Assembly (NCBI RefSeq): GCF_013394595.1
Contig: NZ_CP053348.1
Span: 3,816,501 to 3,880,500, forward strand
Length of the DNA: 64,000 nucleotides
Direction of reading: 5' to 3'
DNA from: Winogradskyella forsetii
GTDB lineage: Bacteria > Bacteroidota > Bacteroidia > Flavobacteriales > Flavobacteriaceae
A model generated the notes under the pieces. That model was given only the letters and a program-made list of their open reading frames with translations. It was not told the DNA's origin and did not search any database. This document shows, piece by piece, positions 54,832-61,795 of this stretch; positions within the stretch are counted from its first letter, which is position 1, and each line of letters starts with the position of its first letter. A program made the position numbers and the translations under genes.

Positions 54832-55467
54832 TTAAGTTTTATCAGGTTCTGCTTCAGATAATTTCATCGGGAACAGATTCTTAATGGTTTCAATACGCTC
54901 ATTAAGTGTTTCATCTTTACTAAACTGATTCTTTTCTTTCTCTTCCAACATTGCAGAATATACATTCTCAGCATCTGGATAATATTGTTTATACAATCGT
55001 GATGCTTCTCGTTCTCTTAAAAAATTATAAGCTGCTACGAGCTCGTTCTGTACATCCATATACTTCTCATAAGTCGTTTCCCTATCATGTTTCATAGAGA
55101 TAATCGCCTTATCAGGATGATCTGATGAAGATTCATCTCTCTCTCCTTTACAATAATCACAGGATTCACCTGCTGGATTGGTACCACCTCCATTGTCTAA
55201 AAAGTCAATAGCTGCTTGCCTTAAATCTTCTAAAGGCATTTCTTCATCTTCCACTAACAATTGGTTATTTCGGTTAATTAAAACCGTAAATAAATTCTTT
55301 TGTTTAATTATAGGTGGTTCGTATTCCGTGTCATCAATAGGTGGCAAACTTCTTAACAATCCTTTGTCTTTTTCTATAGTTGTTGTTACTAGAAAAAAGA
55401 TAAGTAGTAAGAAGGCAATGTCAGCCATTGATCCTGCATTTACTTCGGGTGCTGCTCTTTTTGCCAT
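54832..55467 (-). CDS. exbD: ExbD-family protein with a long periplasmic domain and CxxC
   Basis: The 211-residue protein has the conserved helix with Asp16 (SMADIAFLLLIFFLVTT) and an N-terminal periplasmic ExbD fold, but then continues with an insertion containing ESCDYCKGERDESS (Cys103, Cys106), and a long charged helical tail to 211. Standard ExbD is about 140 residues. The CxxC could form a disulphide or bind metal. It is the first of two exbD genes, 6 bases after the gene for a four-helix membrane protein. Confidence 0.9.
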   Translation of the reverse strand: MAKRAAPEVNAGSMADIAFLLLIFFLVTTTIEKDKGLLRSLPPIDDTEYEPPIIKQKNLFTVLINRNNQLLVEDEEMPLEDLRQAAIDFLDNGGGTNPAGESCDYCKGERDESSSDHPDKAIISMKHDRETTYEKYMDVQNELVAAYNFLREREASRLYKQYYPDAENVYSAMLEEKEKNQFSKDETLNERIETIKNLFPMKLSEAEPDKT

Positions 55468-55473
55468 ATTATA

Positions 55474-55911
55474 TTATTTATTGATTACTTTTTTAGCTCC
55501 TGAAAAAATCATGGTTATTGCGGCAATTGCTAATAATACATAAAACGCAATTAGACCAGCGCCTACCAAATGGGATTCGCTAGTTGTAGCCATTTCATCT
55601 CCATTTTTATAAGCCATTGTATCTCCACCAGAGACTACATAAGCAATAATCAATACTGCTGCAAACGCACCAACACCTATTAAGGTACTTTTAAGAGAAG
55701 CGGTATTTGTAAAAAGGTTTTGCAAAACAAAAACCAGTACAAATAGCACAACCAATCCTAATATAATATAGGCCGTCCAAGCCATAGGCTCAAATAAACC
55801 TGCTTTCTCACCTGTTTCCATAGCTTCGTCACCGGCAGCAATAATTCTCACAAGAGAAATGATACCAAACAAGCTAAGAACAGCTGCAATAATTTTAAAT
55901 ATTTTGTGCAT
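55474..55911 (-). CDS. Four-helix membrane protein of the ExbB/D operon
   Basis: The 145-residue product has four membrane helices (about 5-25, 43-66, 75-93, 115-138) and short loops (AAGDEAMETGEKAGLFEP; SGGDTMAYKNGDEMATTSES). No enzymatic motif is visible. It lies between exbB (9 bases) and exbD (6 bases) and is probably a conserved accessory component of the ion-driven complex in Flavobacteria. Function unknown. Confidence 0.75.
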   Translation of the reverse strand: MHKIFKIIAAVLSLFGIISLVRIIAAGDEAMETGEKAGLFEPMAWTAYIILGLVVLFVLVFVLQNLFTNTASLKSTLIGVGAFAAVLIIAYVVSGGDTMAYKNGDEMATTSESHLVGAGLIAFYVLLAIAAITMIFSGAKKVINK

Positions 55912-55920
55912 AATTGTTTT

Positions 55921-56691
55921 TTATTTTTTGTGTCTTACTAATAAATCCATCAATGTGATAGAAGCATCTTCCATGTCATTTACAATACTATCAATTTTAG
56001 CAATGATGTAATTATAAAATATTTGAAGTATAATAGCTACAATAAGACCAAATACTGTTGTTAAAAGTGCTACTTTAATACCACCAGCAACTAAAGATGG
56101 TTGCATATCACCAGCAGCCTCAATCTTATCAAAGGCTTGAATCATACCAATTACCGTACCCATGAAACCAAGCATTGGTGCCAAAGCGATAAATAATGAA
56201 ATCCAAGATACATTCTTTTCTAGTTGTCCCATTTGTACACCACCATAAGCCACAACCGCTTTTTCAGCCGCATCAATATCTTCGTCGGCTCGGTCTAAAC
56301 CTTGATAGAATATTGAAGCAACAGGTCCTTTTGTATTTCTACAAACTTCCTTTGCAGCTTCAATACCACCAGAATTCAGTGCATCTTCCACATTTTGGGT
56401 TAATTTTTTAGTATTAGTTGTTGAAAGGTTTAAAAAGATAATTCTCTCTATAGCAATGGCTAGTCCAAGAATTAAACATAGTAGTACAATACCCATAAAG
56501 CCTGGACCACCTTCAATAAAACGCTTTTTTAATTCTTGGTGAAAACTCAAATCTTCGTCAGGAGTTTCAGTGACGTCTTGAGTTACACTCGTTACAGTTG
56601 CTGTTGTTGTAGCTAATGTCGTTGCATTTGCGTTAACAGTTCCGATAGCCATTAAACATGTTATGGCAAGGATAGAAAATAATCTTTTCAT
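55921..56691 (-). CDS. exbB: MotA/TolQ/ExbB proton channel family protein
   Basis: The 256-residue protein has an N-terminal signal-like segment (LFSILAITCLMAIGTVNANA), a first helix (GPGFMGIVLLCLILGLAIAIERI, about 58-80), a cytoplasmic part with the helix ...GGIEAAKEVCRNTKGPVASIFYQGL, and two C-terminal helices (WISLFIALAPMLGFMGTVIGMIQAF and GIKVALLTTVFGLIVAIILQIFYNYI). It heads the operon exbB - 145 aa - exbD - exbD, which is closed by the terminator at 54302. Confidence 0.93.
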   Translation of the reverse strand: MKRLFSILAITCLMAIGTVNANATTLATTTATVTSVTQDVTETPDEDLSFHQELKKRFIEGGPGFMGIVLLCLILGLAIAIERIIFLNLSTTNTKKLTQNVEDALNSGGIEAAKEVCRNTKGPVASIFYQGLDRADEDIDAAEKAVVAYGGVQMGQLEKNVSWISLFIALAPMLGFMGTVIGMIQAFDKIEAAGDMQPSLVAGGIKVALLTTVFGLIVAIILQIFYNYIIAKIDSIVNDMEDASITLMDLLVRHKK

Positions 56692-56766
56692 TGTTCTGAA
56701 TCTTAATTTTATTAGTTAAAGTGTTAAAGATAAAAAAAAATATGTAACAATCACATAAATTATAAG

Positions 56767-56854
56767 CAGAGAGGAAGGGATTCGAACCCTCGATACCCTT
56801 TTGGAGTATACACACTTTCCAGGCGTGCGCCTTCGACCACTCGGCCACCTCTCT
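56767..56854 (-). tRNA. tRNA-Ser (anticodon GGA)
   Basis: On the minus strand the acceptor arm AGAGAGG pairs with CCTCTCT, the D arm begins TGGCCGAGTGG, the anticodon loop is CTGGAAA (anticodon GGA), a long class II variable arm follows, and the T loop is TTCGAAT in a GAGGG/CCCTT stem. The discriminator is G. CCA is not encoded. It stands between exbB and the asparaginase gene. Confidence 0.96.
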
Positions 56855-56928
56855 CTAAATTTAATTAAAAATTACATGATGCCAAATAACAAAAAAATCT
56901 TCGAACACTAAAATTTAAAATGTTATTT

Positions 56929-57957
56929 TTAAGACAATTCTCCCCTTAAGGAGGTTTCAAAGTAATGTTGAAATTCTTTTGAGTCTATTTTTTCTCCCAA
57001 CAAATACATTAGTTTTGCAATTGCTGCTTCCGTTGTCATATCTTTACCCGAAATGACTCCTATAGATTTGAGTTGCGAACTGGTTTCGTATTGTCCCATG
57101 TTTACACTTCCGCCAACACATTGTGTGACGTTTATAATATGCAGACCATTCTTTATGGCGTTTCTTAATAATTCTATAAACCAAGATTCTGTTGTTGCAT
57201 TTCCAGAACCATAGGTTTCTATGATTAGTCCTTTTATTAATTTACTTGTTAGAATGGCTTCACAAATCGGTCTGGATATGCCTGGAAATAGTTTTAGCAC
57301 ACCAATATCAGCATCCATGGCGGTGCGAATAATTAATTCTGTATTAGGTTTTGGCTTCCATAAATATTCTGAATTAACTTTCAAATGCACACCAGATTCC
57401 GCTAAATGCGGATAATTATACGATTCAAATGCCTCAAAATGGTCAGCATTTAACTTTGTGGTTCTATTCCCTCTATATAATTTGTATTCAAAATACAAAC
57501 CTACCTCTCTTATTACTGGCACCCCTTTTATCTGTAAAGATGCCATTTGAATTGAAGTAATTAAGTTTTCCTTAGCATCGGTTCTTAAATCTCCAATTGG
57601 TAATTGTGAACCCGTTAAAATAACAGGTTTTGCGAGATTTTCTAACATAAAACTGAGCGCTGAAGCCGTATAACTCATGGTATCACTACCATGCAATACT
57701 ACAAAACCATCAAATTTTGAATAATTATCACTAATTATCGTTGCAATATCTGCCCAATATTTAGGATTCATATTTGAAGAATCTATCGGTTCTTCAAAAG
57801 AAATCGTTTCAATAGTACAGGCCAATAATCGCAGTTCTGGAATTTTATCCAACAAACTTGTAAAATCGAATGCTTTTAAAGCACCTGTATTGGCATTTTT
57901 TATCATGCCAATGGTGCCACCTGTATATATTAATAGGATGTGCGGTTGTTTTGTCAT
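56929..57957 (-). CDS. ansA: Type I L-asparaginase
   Basis: The 342-residue cytoplasmic enzyme hydrolyses asparagine to aspartate and ammonia. The two catalytic Thr motifs are YTGGTIGM (Thr12) and LHGSDTMSYTASALSF (Thr93 with Asp92); ETYGSGN and ITQCVGGSVNMGQYETS are further family marks. There is no signal peptide. The ATG overlaps directly with the end of the upstream tatD gene (57958), so the two form an operon. It is unrelated in fold to the IaaA-type enzyme at 7004-7933. Confidence 0.94.
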   Translation of the reverse strand: MTKQPHILLIYTGGTIGMIKNANTGALKAFDFTSLLDKIPELRLLACTIETISFEEPIDSSNMNPKYWADIATIISDNYSKFDGFVVLHGSDTMSYTASALSFMLENLAKPVILTGSQLPIGDLRTDAKENLITSIQMASLQIKGVPVIREVGLYFEYKLYRGNRTTKLNADHFEAFESYNYPHLAESGVHLKVNSEYLWKPKPNTELIIRTAMDADIGVLKLFPGISRPICEAILTSKLIKGLIIETYGSGNATTESWFIELLRNAIKNGLHIINVTQCVGGSVNMGQYETSSQLKSIGVISGKDMTTEAAIAKLMYLLGEKIDSKEFQHYFETSLRGELS

Positions 57958-58725
57958 TTAAATTCCGAATATAGCTTTAGAATTTTCTGTAGTAATACTA
58001 GCGATTTCCTCTGGGCTTTTAACATAAAGCTCCGATAATTTTTCCAACACCTTATATATATAAGAACTTTCATTTCGTTTTCCTCGGTATGGTTTTGGTG
58101 CTAAATAGGGCGAATCGGTCTCCAAAACGATATGTTTCAGATCTATTTGATTCATAAATTGGTCTATTTTACCATTTTTAAACGTCACCACGCCTCCTAT
58201 ACCCAATTTCATTTGGTATGAAATCGCCTGTTGTGCTTGTTCAAGCGTTCCTGTAAAGCAGTGAAAAATACCGAATAAATCATCGGATTGTTCTTCTTCT
58301 AAAACTTTAAATATTTCATCAAAAGCTTCCCTACAATGAATCACTATAGGTAATTTGTACTGTTTTGCTAGTTTGATTTGATGCCTGAAAGCTTCAATCT
58401 GGATATCTAAAGTGGATTTATCCCAATATAGATCGATACCAATTTCGCCAATGGCATAAAATTTTCTTTTTGCTAATTGCCCTTCAACATGCGCTAACTC
58501 ATCTTTATAATTTTCTTTGACTGAAGTTGGATGTAAACCCGCCATTAAAAATACATACTCCGGAAATTCTTTTTCAAGTTGAAGCATTGATGCTGTATAA
58601 GTGGAATCTATTGCAGGAATAAAAAAACGCGTCACATCAGTTTCAATGGCACGTTGTATCATTTCTGCTCTGTCTTCGTCAAAGGCTTCACTATATAAGT
58701 GCGTGTGTGTATCAGTAATTATCAT
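57958..58725 (-). CDS. tatD: TatD family metal-dependent hydrolase
   Basis: The 255-residue amidohydrolase-fold protein has metal ligands in DTHTHL (His7, His9), GEIGIDLY with Glu, VIHCREAFDEI with His, FHCFTGT and the terminal Asp in VLETDSPYLAPKPYRGKRNE. TatD proteins are DNases with 3'-5' exonuclease or deoxyribonuclease activity. It is co-transcribed with the asparaginase gene. On the minus strand a -7 element lies just before the ATG. Confidence 0.94.
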   Translation of the reverse strand: MIITDTHTHLYSEAFDEDRAEMIQRAIETDVTRFFIPAIDSTYTASMLQLEKEFPEYVFLMAGLHPTSVKENYKDELAHVEGQLAKRKFYAIGEIGIDLYWDKSTLDIQIEAFRHQIKLAKQYKLPIVIHCREAFDEIFKVLEEEQSDDLFGIFHCFTGTLEQAQQAISYQMKLGIGGVVTFKNGKIDQFMNQIDLKHIVLETDSPYLAPKPYRGKRNESSYIYKVLEKLSELYVKSPEEIASITTENSKAIFGI

Positions 58726-58729
58726 TTTG

Positions 58730-58737
58730 CAAAAGTA
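58730..58737 (-). promoter_or_regulatory. -7 element abutting the tatD start
   Basis: On the minus strand TACTTTTG ends 5 bases before the ATG, in the string TACTTTTGCAAAATG, nearly identical to the ygiQ arrangement at 34534. A leaderless message is possible. Confidence 0.5.
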
Positions 58738-58764
58738 AGGGTATTAAGGTATGATACCAATTCT

Positions 58765-58772
58765 TATCTTTG
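58765..58772 (+). promoter_or_regulatory. -7 element before the retropepsin-like gene
   Basis: TATCTTTG matches TAnnTTTG; with a start of transcription about 7 bases on, the downstream ATG at 58787 is favoured over the ATG at 58751, which would lie upstream of the promoter. Confidence 0.5.
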
Positions 58773-58786
58773 TACAAATTGCAAAC

Positions 58787-59227
58787 ATGGACACATTAAA
58801 AGACTTCCTCGAAGCTAAAGGGTATTCTAAAGTGAAATTGAAATTTACCAAAACCAATCATTTTGAAATCAAAGCCTCAATTAATAGTATTAAAGGCCGT
58901 TTCATTCTAGATACAGGCGCTTCAAATAGTTGTGTGGGTTTTGAAGCCATTGAGCGTTTCAACCTTAAGGTAAAAGATTCTGAAATTAAAGCTGTTGGTG
59001 CTGGTGCGTCTGATATGCTGACTCAAATTTCTAATTCCAATGCTATTAAAGTCGGAAAATGGAAGAAAAACCGTGTGCCTTTAATATTGTTCAACCTTTC
59101 TCATGTCAATAATGGCTTAATAAACCATAATGCAGAACCAGTTGATGGTATTATAGGCGCGGATGTCTTAAAAAAAGGCAAAGCTATCATTGATTACGAG
59201 AAAAAATACCTGTATTTAAAACTATAA
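58787..59227 (+). CDS. Retropepsin-like aspartic protease family protein
   Basis: The 146-residue protein has the single-lobe aspartyl protease core: GRFILDTGASNSCVGF with the catalytic Asp42, then a flap region and the mirrored hydrophobic DGIIGADVLKKGKAIIDYEKKYLYL. Such proteins act as dimers. There is no signal peptide, so a cytoplasmic role is expected. The longer frame from 58751 contains the promoter element and is not preferred. Substrate unknown. Confidence 0.82.
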   Translation: MDTLKDFLEAKGYSKVKLKFTKTNHFEIKASINSIKGRFILDTGASNSCVGFEAIERFNLKVKDSEIKAVGAGASDMLTQISNSNAIKVGKWKKNRVPLILFNLSHVNNGLINHNAEPVDGIIGADVLKKGKAIIDYEKKYLYLKL

Positions 59228-59296
59228 CCTTATTAAAGTAAGCTAAAGATTATTCTTATCTTTAAAGCTCAATTATCCCTTGAATTCATAGTTAAA

Positions 59297-59926
59297 ATGA
59301 ACCCAACCATCATCATCGCAGACGACCATCCCCTTGTGCTCAAAGGTCTGCAAGATTTTTTAATAGAAAAGGATTTTAATATTTTAGCGAGTGCCAAAAA
59401 CGGAAAAGAAGCTTTAGCTTTAATAAAAGCACACACACCAGATATTGCAATTTTAGATATAAAAATGCCTTTTTTATCTGGACTACAAATTGCTTCCAAA
59501 TGTAAAGCAGCTAAGATTTCAACTAAAATTGTATTGATAACGTTCGAAAAAGACGAAAAAACATATAATGAAGCCAAAGCTTTAGGTGTTTATGGTTATA
59601 TCTTAAAAGAATTCGCATTAGAAGAAATTGAAAATTGTATAGCCTCTGTCCAAGCTAATAAGGCTTATTTTAGTCCAGATTTATTAAAATTTATTGAGCT
59701 ACAAGAGCTTCCAGAACATTTTGACAAATTAACGAGTCACGAAAAAAACATTGTAAAGTTAATCTCAAATAACAAAACAGGTGTTGAAATAGCAGAGGTA
59801 CTTTCCATATCTACCAGAACCGTAGAGAAGCACAAAAGTAATATTATAAAGAAGTTAAAATTAGAAAGTAAACAAAACAGTCTCCTTATTTGGGCCAAGG
59901 AAAATTCAGAATTCATAAACTCTTAA
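59297..59926 (+). CDS. NarL/LuxR-type response regulator
   Basis: The 209-residue protein has a receiver domain (1-120) with phospho-acceptor Asp54 in AILDIKMPFLSG, acidic pair Asp9-Asp10 and Lys107, and a LuxR-type helix-turn-helix (about 143-205; LTSHEKNIVKLISNNKTGVEIAEVLSISTRTVEKHKSNIIKKL). No histidine kinase is adjacent, so it is an orphan. Immediately downstream on the same strand are two copies of a palindromic box that are natural candidates for its binding. Confidence 0.9.
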   Translation: MNPTIIIADDHPLVLKGLQDFLIEKDFNILASAKNGKEALALIKAHTPDIAILDIKMPFLSGLQIASKCKAAKISTKIVLITFEKDEKTYNEAKALGVYGYILKEFALEEIENCIASVQANKAYFSPDLLKFIELQELPEHFDKLTSHEKNIVKLISNNKTGVEIAEVLSISTRTVEKHKSNIIKKLKLESKQNSLLIWAKENSEFINS

Positions 59927-59935
59927 CCAAAAAAA

Positions 59936-59996
59936 TCAAAAAATACGTAAAGTTACGTATAGTATCATATTATTTTAATGTAGACCTTTACACCAG
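59936..59996 (+). promoter_or_regulatory. Palindromic promoter box, copy 1
   Basis: A 30-base sequence (59936-59965) carries the perfect palindrome TACGTAA-AG-TTACGTA (59944-59959) followed by TAGTAT; after a 21-base spacer comes TTTACACCAG (59987-59996). The same 30-mer, spacer length and TTTACACCAG recur at 60129-60189. The layout (activator site, fixed spacing, conserved downstream decamer) suggests a regulated promoter. Confidence 0.7.
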
Positions 59997-60110
59997 TGAT
60001 ATAATTGTTATCAATTAATCATTGTTATTAATTAAGGGTTAATAACGAGCTATTAGTTAGTTCTTAGGGGATTATTTAAGTCTCGGACACTTGTCCGAGA
60101 CTTTTTTTAT
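59997..60110 (+). ncRNA. Candidate small RNA 1 (promoter box to terminator)
   Basis: From the end of box copy 1 to the terminator at 60079-60110 there is a stretch of about 110 bases with no supported reading frame. A transcript starting near 60000 would be a small RNA of about 100 nt. The evidence is only the conserved promoter-like box on one side and a perfect terminator on the other. Confidence 0.4.
60079..60110 (+). terminator. Rho-independent terminator
   Basis: AGTCTCGGAC and GTCCGAGACT pair perfectly around ACTT, followed by seven T. Confidence 0.92.
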
Positions 60111-60128
60111 GAAATAAGGTCAAAAAAC

Positions 60129-60189
60129 TCAAAAAATACGTAAAGTTACGTATAGTATGGCATTACATTAATTACGAAATTTACACCAG
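60129..60189 (+). promoter_or_regulatory. Palindromic promoter box, copy 2
   Basis: Identical over 30 bases to copy 1, with the palindrome at 60137-60152, then 21 bases and TTTACACCAG at 60180-60189. The intervening 21 bases differ between copies, so only the box, spacing and decamer are conserved. Confidence 0.7.
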
Positions 60190-60220
60190 CCATTAATTAA
60201 GGCCTAAAAATCAATTCTTT

Positions 60221-60255
60221 AAAGCTCTGAATTGACTTATAGTTCAGAGCTTTTT
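60221..60255 (+). terminator. Terminator or attenuator hairpin after box copy 2
   Basis: AAAGCTCTGAA and TTCAGAGCTTT form a perfect 11-bp stem with an 11-base loop, followed by TTTTT and then A-rich sequence. It lies before the small frame at 60272, so it may end a short (about 65-nt) RNA or act as an attenuator for that frame. Confidence 0.75.
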
Positions 60256-60271
60256 AAAAAACATCAACGCT

Positions 60272-60388
60272 ATGGAAACAATGAAAAACGAAACCTCATC
60301 AAAAAACGATAGACTATTCATCGCATTATTAATTGTTAGTTCTATAATCGTAATATCGGCAAATATCGCTGTTAATTTTTTTAGTTAA
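60272..60388 (+). CDS. Small single-span membrane peptide (38 aa)
   Basis: ATG 60272 (or ATG 60281) opens a short frame: METMKNETSSKNDRLFIALL then IVSSIIVISANIAVNFFS. It has a hydrophilic start and one membrane helix (about 14-36). It lies between the hairpin at 60221-60255 and a strong terminator at 60431-60467, and downstream of promoter box copy 2. A real peptide is plausible but not proven. Confidence 0.45.
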   Translation: METMKNETSSKNDRLFIALLIVSSIIVISANIAVNFFS

Positions 60389-60430
60389 TTTTAGTTATTA
60401 GTTAGTTCATCTCTTGTTAGTTAGGAGAAA

Positions 60431-60467
60431 AAAAAAGCGCAACTCCAATGGAATTGCGCTTTTTTGT
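60431..60467. terminator. Bidirectional terminator
   Basis: AAAAAAGCGCAA and TTGCGCTTTTTT arms, with an inner TCC/GGA pairing, have A- and T-runs on both sides. It can end the small-peptide transcript (+) and the odhAB transcript (-). Confidence 0.9.
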
Positions 60468-60483
60468 TTAAAGTAAGTCAATC

Positions 60484-61749
60484 TTATAATTCTAAAGCCT
60501 TCATCACATTATTATCCATCAACAATTCTTCCGGACTTTCTAAAGCTTCTTTTATAGCGACTAAGAATCCAACAGATTCTTTGCCGTCAATAATTCTATG
60601 ATCGTAAGACAAAGCCACATACATCATTGGGTGGATTTCAACCTTACCATCTACAGCTATCGGTCGCTCAATAATATTATGCATTCCTAAAATACCACTT
60701 TGCGGTGGATTAATGATTGGAGTGGATAACATACTACCAAATACGCCTCCATTGGTAATGGTAAACGTACCACCTGTCATTTCATCTACAGTAATCTGAC
60801 CTTCTCTGGCTCTAATGGCCAAACGTTTTACTTCAGATTCAATACCTCTAAACGATAGGTTTTCTGCATTTCTAATCACTGGCACCATTAATCCTTTTGG
60901 ACCAGAAACTGCAATACTAATATCAACAAAATCGTAAGTCAGCATTTCCTTTCCGTCTATCATTGAGTTCACAGCTGGATACATTTTCAGTGCACGCACA
61001 ACAGCTAAAGAAAAGAAACTCATAAATCCAAGACTTACGCCATGCTTAGCTTTAAAATCTTCTTTGTATTGCTTACGTAATTCAAAAATAGGTGTCATAT
61101 TAACCTCATTAAAAGTGGTTAACATCGCTGTCGTATTCTTAGCTTCAACTAAACGTTCAGCTACTTTACGACGCAACATGGACATTTTACTACTTGTACT
61201 GCCTCTGTTACCACCAGTTGGAGTTCCCATGGATGGTACCGCTTTTACAGCATCATCTTTTGTGATTCTGCCATCTTTACCTGTTCCCTTAATGGTTGAG
61301 GCATCCATATCTTTCTCAGCAAGAATCTTTTTCGCAGCAGGACTCGCAGCACCTGAAGCATAGGTTTTCTCAGCAGGATTAGGCGCTTTTTCACCTGTAT
61401 TTGGCGCCTGCTCTTGTTCTTTCTTTAAGTTATCCGCGACGTTTTCTGAATTTCCGCCTTCATCTCCTCCTTCGTAAGTTGATGGAGCGTCATCTTTTCC
61501 TTCTGGTTTTGCAGCGCTGGTATCAATTAAGCATACAACCGCGCCTACTTCAACAGCATCGCCTTCTTCTGCTTTCAACGTAATTGTTCCACTTGCTTCT
61601 GCAGGCAGCTCTAAAGTTGCTTTATCACTATCTACTTCCGCAATGGCTTGGTCTTTTTCTACGTAATCACCATCTTGCACTAACCATTCTGCTATTTCTA
61701 CCTCAGTAATTGACTCGCCTGGCGAAGGCACTTTCATTTCTAAAATCAT
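60484..61749 (-). CDS. odhB: 2-oxoglutarate dehydrogenase E2 (dihydrolipoyl succinyltransferase)
   Basis: The 421-residue TCA-cycle enzyme has an N-terminal lipoyl domain with the lipoylated Lys43 in [11 protein letters not shown], a Gly/Pro/Ala-rich linker (about 80-130), a peripheral subunit-binding domain ([36 protein letters not shown], about 134-170) and the acyltransferase core ending with [12 protein letters not shown] (His384, Asp388). It lies 46 bases after the E1 gene on the same strand, the usual order. Confidence 0.96.
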   Translation of the reverse strand: MILEMKVPSPGESITEVEIAEWLVQDGDYVEKDQAIAEVDSDKATLELPAEASGTITLKAEEGDAVEVGAVVCLIDTSAAKPEGKDDAPSTYEGGDEGGNSENVADNLKKEQEQAPNTGEKAPNPAEKTYASGAASPAAKKILAEKDMDASTIKGTGKDGRITKDDAVKAVPSMGTPTGGNRGSTSSKMSMLRRKVAERLVEAKNTTAMLTTFNEVNMTPIFELRKQYKEDFKAKHGVSLGFMSFFSLAVVRALKMYPAVNSMIDGKEMLTYDFVDISIAVSGPKGLMVPVIRNAENLSFRGIESEVKRLAIRAREGQITVDEMTGGTFTITNGGVFGSMLSTPIINPPQSGILGMHNIIERPIAVDGKVEIHPMMYVALSYDHRIIDGKESVGFLVAIKEALESPEELLMDNNVMKALEL

Positions 61750-61795
61750 GCTTTGTTATTTTATTAAGCTCTAATTTGCGCTATGTTAATTCTCT

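Noticed and set aside
56633-56848. Minus-strand frame beginning MAEWSKAHAWK
   Set aside because: It is the classical false frame read through a tRNA-Ser gene (56767-56854) into the exbB start region.
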